From: Litsea cubeba
Taxonomy: Eukaryota > Streptophyta > Magnoliopsida > Laurales > Lauraceae
DNA length: 64,000 bases
Direction: 5' to 3'
Assembly (NCBI GenBank): GCA_012931725.1
Contig: CM022951.1
Coordinates: forward strand, 27,743,853-27,807,852
This document shows positions 57,861 through 64,000 of the stretch, piece by piece. Position 1 is the first letter of the stretch. Each line of letters starts with the position of its first letter. The notes under the pieces are model-generated. The model searched no databases. It had not been told where the DNA came from and worked only from the letters and a program-made list of their open reading frames with translations. The translations under genes were made by a program, and so were the position numbers.

Positions 57861-60193
57861 ATGGCTTCAATTAAGTTCCCTTTTTCAAGAAAACCCCATT
57901 GTAGAAAAAAGGGTTCTTTCTTTTTTTTGTTTCTTTCTTTTCTTTTCTTCTTTTTTTTTCCACGTGTTTGCTTCTTTTTTTTTCACACGTTTCTTTTTTT
58001 TTTTTGCTTTCTTTTTCTTCTTTTTTTTGCATGTTTTTTTTCTTTTGTGGGCCATACGGACAGATCCGTACGGATCTGGCCGTACGGCCACGTGGCCTAT
58101 GGGCCAGTCCCTTTTTTCTTTTCTTTTTTTTTTGTTTTCTTTCTCTCTCCTTTTTTTTGAGAAAGTTTTCTATTTTTTTTTGTTCTTTTCTTTCTCCCTC
58201 TTTTTTTTTTGAGAAAGTTTCTTTCTTTTTTTTTTTGCTCATCATGATAATGCATTTTTTTTTTTTTGCAAACCAAGATGTTCATGCATGTATATTTTTT
58301 TTTGAAATTGAATTGTAGCATGATGTGATAGCATACCTGAAAGTTTTCGCAAATTTGGGAATTTGGAGCTTGCAGCGATGTTGAGCCCTTCCTGATTTTG
58401 CGGAGACTTTGAGGTTTTGAAAGTTTGGAGTTTCGGAGCTCGCAGCAATGTTGAGCCCATCTTCAAGCTTTCTATTTCTTTCGGGATAGTTCTTTTTCTT
58501 CGGAATTGCCCCGGCATCATGTCAAAATTTCGCCAGATTTTTTTTTAGCGAGATTCTGTCATTTTGATGTTTGATCTTTTTCTTTTCCATCCTTTACAGG
58601 TGGTTCTTCCAGAACGAACAAGGGTAAAGAGCCTGCTACAAGCGTACCTCGTCGATCTGCTAGATCTTTTAATCCAGCCGTTCAACAGGCCTTTGAGAAG
58701 GTCCAGTATGTTGAGAGAAATCTGGAAGAATGCGACTCCCTCAACAGAGATGAGATGAGGCAGCGACTGATCGCTCTCAAGGGAGAGGAATTCTATAAGA
58801 TCATGGTAAGCAGTCGTCCATGGGTGATGGGAGATCAGAGTGTTTTACCCAAGCCTACTTTCTTCTTTGGTGATGCCGTCCCTGATGACATGACATACCA
58901 GAGGAGATGTTTTCAGTTTTCTTTCACAGCAGATGGTGAGAAGAAGATTGTTGCTACCCGGTCGACGTTTTGATCGCACCGTCTTGATCATGAGCCTTGC
59001 CCCCACGTGCTCTAAGAGGGAAGATCCTCCAAGTTGGGTGAGAAGGACAAATGTAATCAAGACCGAGGTTTTTGTTGGCGGTTCTCCTGGATATACGGAG
59101 AGGTCGCCTGTTGACATGGACCTGTTGATGCCATCCAGTGGCTACCAGGGCTCTGATTATCCGTCGGTCGATTTGAGACCGGTGGGCCTTGGTATTTTCA
59201 GCGGTGACGGCATCAATTAGATAAAGCCTTTTCGACTTCGTGGCTGTTTTAATGCTGACTCCGAGTGGAAGTCGTGGACTGATCGCGTCCTGCTGATTGG
59301 TGGCGCCGTTTTGAAGGAAGCCGAGATTTTTTATGTGGTCCGCGCCTTTAGGGAGACCGTGATCTTTTCCGACGAGGCCTTCATGGCTATGCTGGAGTCA
59401 TTCTTCCCACAAACCAATACCTTCGTTTGTGACAAATGTTGAGATTGGTTTCTCTTTGAAGGAGCTGAGCGCCATTACTGGATTGCCCATCCTTGGCAAA
59501 CTATATGAGGAGTTTATGCCGATTGACAGCGTCCTTGAGGAGCAGGCTGAGGAATTCAGGCTTCTATACTTTCAGCTCGTTGCCTTCTATGATTTTTTGA
59601 AGGAGAAGGAGGGTCTGAAGGTTAGATCCAGCAGTTGGAAGAGTTCTAGCTCTTCGTTCCCCAACTATTTTTATAGCAGGGAGTCTTCTGATGGTGTGAC
59701 CTAGGAAGCCAGGGCTCAGGATCCAAGTTTGAAAAAGATATTGGCTATGCAAGAAGAGTTAGGAGATTTCTGTGCGAGTACAAACGCCATATGTCCTGAC
59801 ATTGCACTGCGGAGAGATCTCGCTGTTTACCTCACTTATTGGCTTGGTGAGGCTATTTTTGCTGGAGGAGATGGAACGCACATCATGCCGCATTGTATTT
59901 TTTTGGCTTGTCGGATGGCGTTTGGAGAGCAGCTTGCTTTGGTGCCAGGTCTTTACTCCTACCTGTGTACCGAACTGCAGGCTGCTGCTTTTTTGGTTCG
60001 GCTTGGGCTCCCTATGAATAGGGTATTTTCAGCCCACATCTTTTATTCGTGGTACGTGTACCACTGTCTTGGCTTCCACCGGCTGGGTGCTGCACAGGAT
60101 GATGATCCTCTGATGATTCGACTGGCTAAGGGCAAAGCCGTGTCCGAATCACTTTTGTTTGCCCGCATGAGGATCCGACGGTTCAGGGACTGA
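57861..60193 (+). pseudogene. Element 1 antisense extra gene, plant-mobile-domain-like protein
   Basis: Exon 1 is ATGGCTTCAA (57861-57870). Its donor reads TTAAGT, where elements 2 and inner have GTAAGT, so this copy has lost the GT. The intron ends at CTTTACAG (58592-58599). Exon 2 continues the codon (A+GT, Ser) into GSSRTNKGKEPATSVPRRSA and stays open to 58973. Later parts are separated by a frameshift near 58930-58975, a stop at 59218-59220, a frameshift near 59420-59440 and a stop at 59702-59704. They carry AMLESFFPQTNTF, LKELSAITGLPILGKLYEEF, LAVYLTYWLGEAIFAGG and LALVPGLYSYLCTEL, which fit the plant mobile domain pattern as I recall it. The final stop TGA (60191-60193) is contributed by the inserted LTR of element 2. 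Confidence 0.65.
57871..58599 (+). other. Intron of the element 1 antisense gene
   Basis: Low-complexity T-rich sequence around the CCGTACGG palindrome (58058-58108), then two copies of a module with GCTTGCAGCGATGTTGAGCC (58366 and 58436). That module resembles the repeats in the gypsy leader. The phenylalanine-rich ORFs here are artefacts. Confidence 0.55.
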
Positions 60194-62504
60194 TGGACCG
60201 CGCTCCTGCCCCGGGGGTTCCTACCGAGGTCGGCGGACGTGGGAGTCCGTTTGGTTCCGACCCTTTCGTAACCGGGGGGCAAAGGGGGGCGTGCATCAAC
60301 ATTTCTTTTTTTTGTGGGTGTGCCAGATTTTCTATTTTTACTTGGAATTGCAAGTGGTGATCCGGAGATCAACCTTCGCAAGTAAAAAGGAAATCAACTT
60401 CTTTCAAGTTTTCCATTGCACATATATTTAAGAAAAGAGACATTTTTCTTGATTTGCCGTGAAAGGCAATTTTTTTTGGCATTTATAGCCGATTTTGGCG
60501 TTTATAGCCGATTTTTGGCGTTTATAGCCGATTTTGGCATTTATAGCCGATTTACAATCCTTATCAACAATGAAAGACAAGAATTGTGATTTTTGTCTCT
60601 TTAAAAAAAATACAAACTACAATGAAAAGCAAGAAAAGGAGGATCTAACTTCTCAGGAGATTGTGGGGGACTCGTTTAGATTGACGGTCGCAAGTCATAT
60701 GTGGGCTTCGCCATCATCCATGCAGATGAGAACAGAGGATGCTATTGATTCGCTTGGCTTGGCTATAACCTCAGGTTTTTAGAGGACAAAGACCAAAGGA
60801 AGGTCCTATGTCCAATAAAAAGCCGAGTAGACGGGCTGAAAAGCCACATCTAAGCCATTGGAGGCAGGAGGAGAAGGCAAGGACCTTGGGGGGGGTACCC
60901 CCCAAGGGACTTTTGTCACCTTGTTGCGGTGGCCGGTGTAGAACTTCCGCAGAGTTTTCTCTCTTTTTCCTTTCTCTGGATTTCTGTCTGCTGTCTGTTG
61001 ATGTTGTGTGTCTGTCCTTTCTTCTTGGAGAGCCCTCCTATTTATAGGCTTTTAGGTAGCCTTTTAGGTGGGTTTATGGGCTTTTATTGTCATTAAGCCG
61101 CATAATGGGAGGAGTTACAAAATTGAATTGTTTATTTTGTAACTCCTTTTTCTTGGCTTCTGATTGGCCGGAGGAGATTGAGGGCATTTAATCGCCTTTA
61201 ATCGCCATGATGGGAGGAGTTTCATGGGTTAAATGCCATGAATCTCTTGACTTGTAACTCCCGAATGCTTGCTTCTGATTGGGCCGTCCAAAGAAATGGA
61301 TTAATGACTGTAATAAAGCTAGTCAATTAATCGCATTAAGTGGTTGCCGAGCAGCTGAAGAGTCGCGGGCCGTGCCACGTCTTTTGGGATTCTTCTGTTG
61401 ATGATTATCGATGGATCTTCATGTAGATCAACATCAGATGATCATGTAATTTCAGGTGTTTGTTGTCAACAGCGGGTCGGTGCCATCTGTCCTGTCGATT
61501 TCTCGATCGGTCGGGTAGAAAGCACACTTTTTTTTGGTTGACCAGGTGGCGATCAATATTGTTTTCGATACTCTTGATGATTTACCCGTGTTTTGGACGG
61601 ATGTCAGGGGACTTGGTGTCTCAAAAGCATGAATTTTGGAAAGTACCAGAGGCTGGGCACCCTCGAATCGCGAAAAAAAACGGCGAAAACCGGGGTTTCC
61701 GGGGCTTTCCCCGGCGACCCCGGGTTCCAAGGTCGCCGGCGACCCTGGCCCAGGGTCGCAGGGGTCTGCGACCTTGGGGGGGTTTTCCCCCTTTCGTGTC
61801 CCGTTTTGCGTCCGTTTTTGCTGTTTTTCGATTCTTTTTTCTTCTGTACTTTTCCTTGACATTTTGACCATTTATTGGCCTAATTTCTTTGTAGGAACCT
61901 GATGAGAATCCTTGCATTTTTGTTTTGCAAAGTTTCCAATTTCCTGAGAAAGCCGAAGACTTTGTCGCGCAGAGCTGCCGATTTTCCGTCAGAAGCTGAA
62001 ACTGGGTCAAACGATGTCGGAATGACCTGAAATTTGGTGTGAAGCCTCCTGAGCAATAAATAAGACCAACCATAGGCTCTTGTTTGAGTTTTGAAGCCAT
62101 TTGGGGTCCTATCACCTGTAGACTTGCTTTTGTCGCGATGAAGATGTCGCGGTTTGATGTGCGGTCAACCGATGTCCGGTTGACTTGAAATTTGACAGGG
62201 AACCTATTGGAGTCATTTTAAGATGATCCATAGGCTCTGTCTTGGAAACCATGGTCCCGGAGAGCTTTTGTCGCCGAGAGCTCCTTTTCGGCTGTCGGAG
62301 AAGCGAAGTTAGGCTAAATGATTTTGAAATGGCCCGAAACTTCTTTTGTACTACTCTTTTGGCTGTCTGGAAGAATCTTGCAGTTTTTGTTTGATTCTGA
62401 CAAGATTTGATTTTTGGAAGCAGCATTGCCTATTTATGGCAGGTTGCGACTTCATGTAGCTCTTTGGATCTTGAAAAGGCAAAGTGACATTTTTGGTGTC
62501 AACA
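60191..62504 (-). repeat. 3' LTR of element 2
   Basis: Edges TGATGGACC and GGTGTCAACA. It is shorter than the inner LTRs: about 270 bp between the AAGCTCTC and CTCCTTTTCGG segments (near 62275) are missing. It carries five GGC(A/G)TTTATAGCCGATTT units (60478-60553). Confidence 0.88.
61039..61046 (-). promoter_or_regulatory. LTR TATA box, element 2
   Basis: TATAAATA on the minus strand, in the same context as the inner LTR TATA box. Confidence 0.7.
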
Positions 62505-63557
62505 AATGCCCCTCGAGGTACAGCGGCGAGTTGCTTAACTTTTGTAGTCGGTGTGCCTCGAAGAGATTTTTTGAAGGAGAGCCTGTGACTTGACCAAGAG
62601 TCTTTGAGCAATCTTTCTTTTTGGTATTTGTAGCCTTTTGAGCTTCCAGGGGAATTTTATGGTAGTGAGAGGGATCACGTACCATCTCGAGGCAAAGTTT
62701 TGAAGATGACATCAGGGATGTGGATTTGGGTTTTGACCTTGTGACCTAACAGGCTATATGTGGCAGGTTAGGGGGTCGGGTTTGGTTTTGATCGTGTGAC
62801 CCAACAAGCTGTATGTGGAATGTTGGGGGATCAATTTTGGTTTTGATCTTGTGACCTAACAGGCTGTATGTGGCAAGTTAGGGGATCAGGTTTTGGTTTT
62901 TGGTTTTGGTCTTGTGACCTAACAGGCTGTATGTGGCAAGTTAGGGGACCAGGATTTGGTTTGATGGAATGTCAATTTCAAGATTTTGGCTCAATTTGGT
63001 AGATGAGGCTGGATGGTTTGATTTTTGGAAGCTCATGGGGCTTGGAATTTTCTTTTGTATGGTCCAATCAACTCAAAAGAGGCATGGAACCATTTTTGTA
63101 TGCTCTTGGTAAGAGGGATTTCTCTTTGACTAAAAGCCCAAAAAATTTATTTCTTTTTTTTTTTTGTGCCTAGGTGGTCAAACCTGGCTCATATGGGCTA
63201 ACCCATGGGACCTTAAGCTTTTGAAATGGCTTAGATCTCATATGGTGTCATTTTTGTAAAGAATATCCAAAAATATCTCATTTGGATAGAGAATATCCAA
63301 GAATATCTTTACTTGGAGAGAATCTCTCATGATCCCTTTATTTTTGGGATAGAATATCTCAAGATATCTTTCTTTTGGGAAAGAATCCGTCATAGATTTC
63401 TTTTTGGGAGAAAATCTCTCATTGATTTCTTTTTGGGAGAGAATCCCTCAAGATATCTTTCTTTTGGGAAAGAATCTTTCTAATCTCTTTCTTTTGGTAA
63501 GGTTACTAATTAGTAACACTTACCTCTTTCTTCTTTCCTTCTTTGGTTTGCTCTCCT
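62505..63557 (-). other. Polypurine tract and 3' UTR of element 2
   Basis: CCTCGAGGGGCATT (minus strand, 62518-62505) directly precedes the LTR. Then come four copies of the GTGACCTAACAGGCTGTATG unit (62741-62960) and the AAGATATC short repeats. No coding capacity. Confidence 0.75.
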
Positions 63558-63558
63558 C

Positions 63559-63703
63559 TATAAAAGCAAGGAGAAGGTTGGATCTCTTGCTCTTATTACT
63601 TTCTTTTGCAATAATCTCAAGAGGGCTTCAAGACTAAGAGTTCTTCTTCTTCAAGATCTTCAAGACTTTTCTTCTTCTTCTCCATCAATGGCTTCAAGTA
63701 AGT
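63559..63703 (+). promoter_or_regulatory. Antisense gene promoter, first exon and intact splice donor in element 2
   Basis: TATAAAAG at 63559-63566, ATG at 63688, ten coding bases ending at 63697, and GTAAGT at 63698-63703. The donor, unlike that of element 1, is intact. The intron runs into a T tract at the window edge, including the CCGTACGG palindrome at 63893-63948. Confidence 0.65.
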
Positions 63704-63951
63704 TCTCCCTTTTTTTTTAAGAAAACTCCATTGTAGGAAAAATAAAGTTCTTTCTTCTTTTTTTTTTTGTTTCTTTCTTTTCTTTTCTTCTTTTTTTTTT
63801 CTTTTCCACGTGTTTGCCTCCCTTTTTTTTCACACGGTTTTTTTTTTTGCTTTCTTTTCTTTTTTTTTTTCATGTTTTTTTTTTTTTGTGTTGGCCGTAC
63901 GGACAGATCCGTACGGATCTGGCCGTACGGCCACGTGGCCTGTGGGCCAGC

Positions 63952-64000
<49 letters not shown>

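Larger units (their letters stand above)
54132..60190 (-). mobile_element. Element 1: Tat-like gypsy element (3' half), inserted in the element 0 gene
   Basis: Same family as the inner gypsy element, on the minus strand. Left to right it shows 3' LTR, polypurine tract, 3' UTR repeats, then a plus-strand extra gene. It is cut at 60190 by element 2, so gag-pol and the 5' LTR are not in the window. Divergence from the inner element is clearly greater than between the two inner LTRs. Confidence 0.8.
60191..64000 (-). mobile_element. Element 2: Tat-like gypsy element (3' end), inserted in the element 1 gene
   Basis: 3' LTR, polypurine tract, 3' UTR and the antisense promoter with first exon are present in the same order as in element 1. 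The rest runs off the right edge. The five bases before it are GGGAC; the matching duplication would lie outside the window. Confidence 0.85.

Noticed and set aside
57577..58212. 211-codon Phe-rich ORF, and similar ORFs at 32657-33133
   Set aside because: They read homopolymer T/A tracts of the 3' UTR and antisense intron; frames differ between copies.

Overview
This is a plant nuclear window made almost entirely of nested transposable elements. The evidence is Ty1/copia and Ty3/gypsy (Tat/Ogre-like) LTR retrotransposons with 2-2.6 kb LTRs, two CACTA DNA transposons, GT-AG introns, TATA boxes and AT-rich low-complexity spacers. The organism is most likely an angiosperm with a large, repeat-rich genome; the species cannot be told from the sequence. 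No intact host gene, tRNA, rRNA or CRISPR array was seen.

Left half, 1-37566: one old plus-strand Tat-like gypsy element (the 'outer' element) has been broken twice. A CACTA element (CACTA-1, 1422-15736, target duplication GAA) sits in its leader. That CACTA carries a complete minus-strand copia element (3046-11139, 5-bp duplication GAAAG, initiator-Met primer site). A second, much younger gypsy element of the same family (the 'inner' element, 17951-36771, 18.8 kb, duplication CCGGA) sits in the outer gag gene. The inner element has near-identical 2.6 kb LTRs and an almost uninterrupted gag-pol: gag, zinc knuckle, aspartic protease, G-patch, RT, a degraded RNase H, a second RNase H and integrase. 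Visible lesions are one in-frame TGA and two frameshifts.

Middle, 37567-51770: low-information spacer with small duplications and Helitron-like terminal hairpins, plus a second CACTA element (CACTA-2, 40153-48293, duplication GGC). CACTA-2 holds a truncated copy of the same copia family, which preserves the gag and leader that the first copy has lost.

Right end, about 51780-64000: three Tat-like elements, all on the minus strand and nested one in the next. Element 0 carries a plus-strand (antisense) extra gene with its own TATA box, resembling the plant 'putative gypsy-type transposon' family. It is cut at 54131 by element 1. Element 1 carries a different antisense extra gene: own TATA box, a ten-base first coding exon, a long intron, then a plant-mobile-domain-like protein. 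That gene is cut at 60190 by element 2, which runs off the window. The antisense promoter and mini-exon also survive in the inner element (33.0-33.2 kb), but the body of the gene there is gone.

The observations most worth a second look are the self-promoted, spliced antisense genes in the 3' regions of these retroelements, the G-patch inside gag-pol, the pair of inverted 171-bp satellite-like arrays in CACTA-1, and a conserved nested palindrome in the antisense intron.
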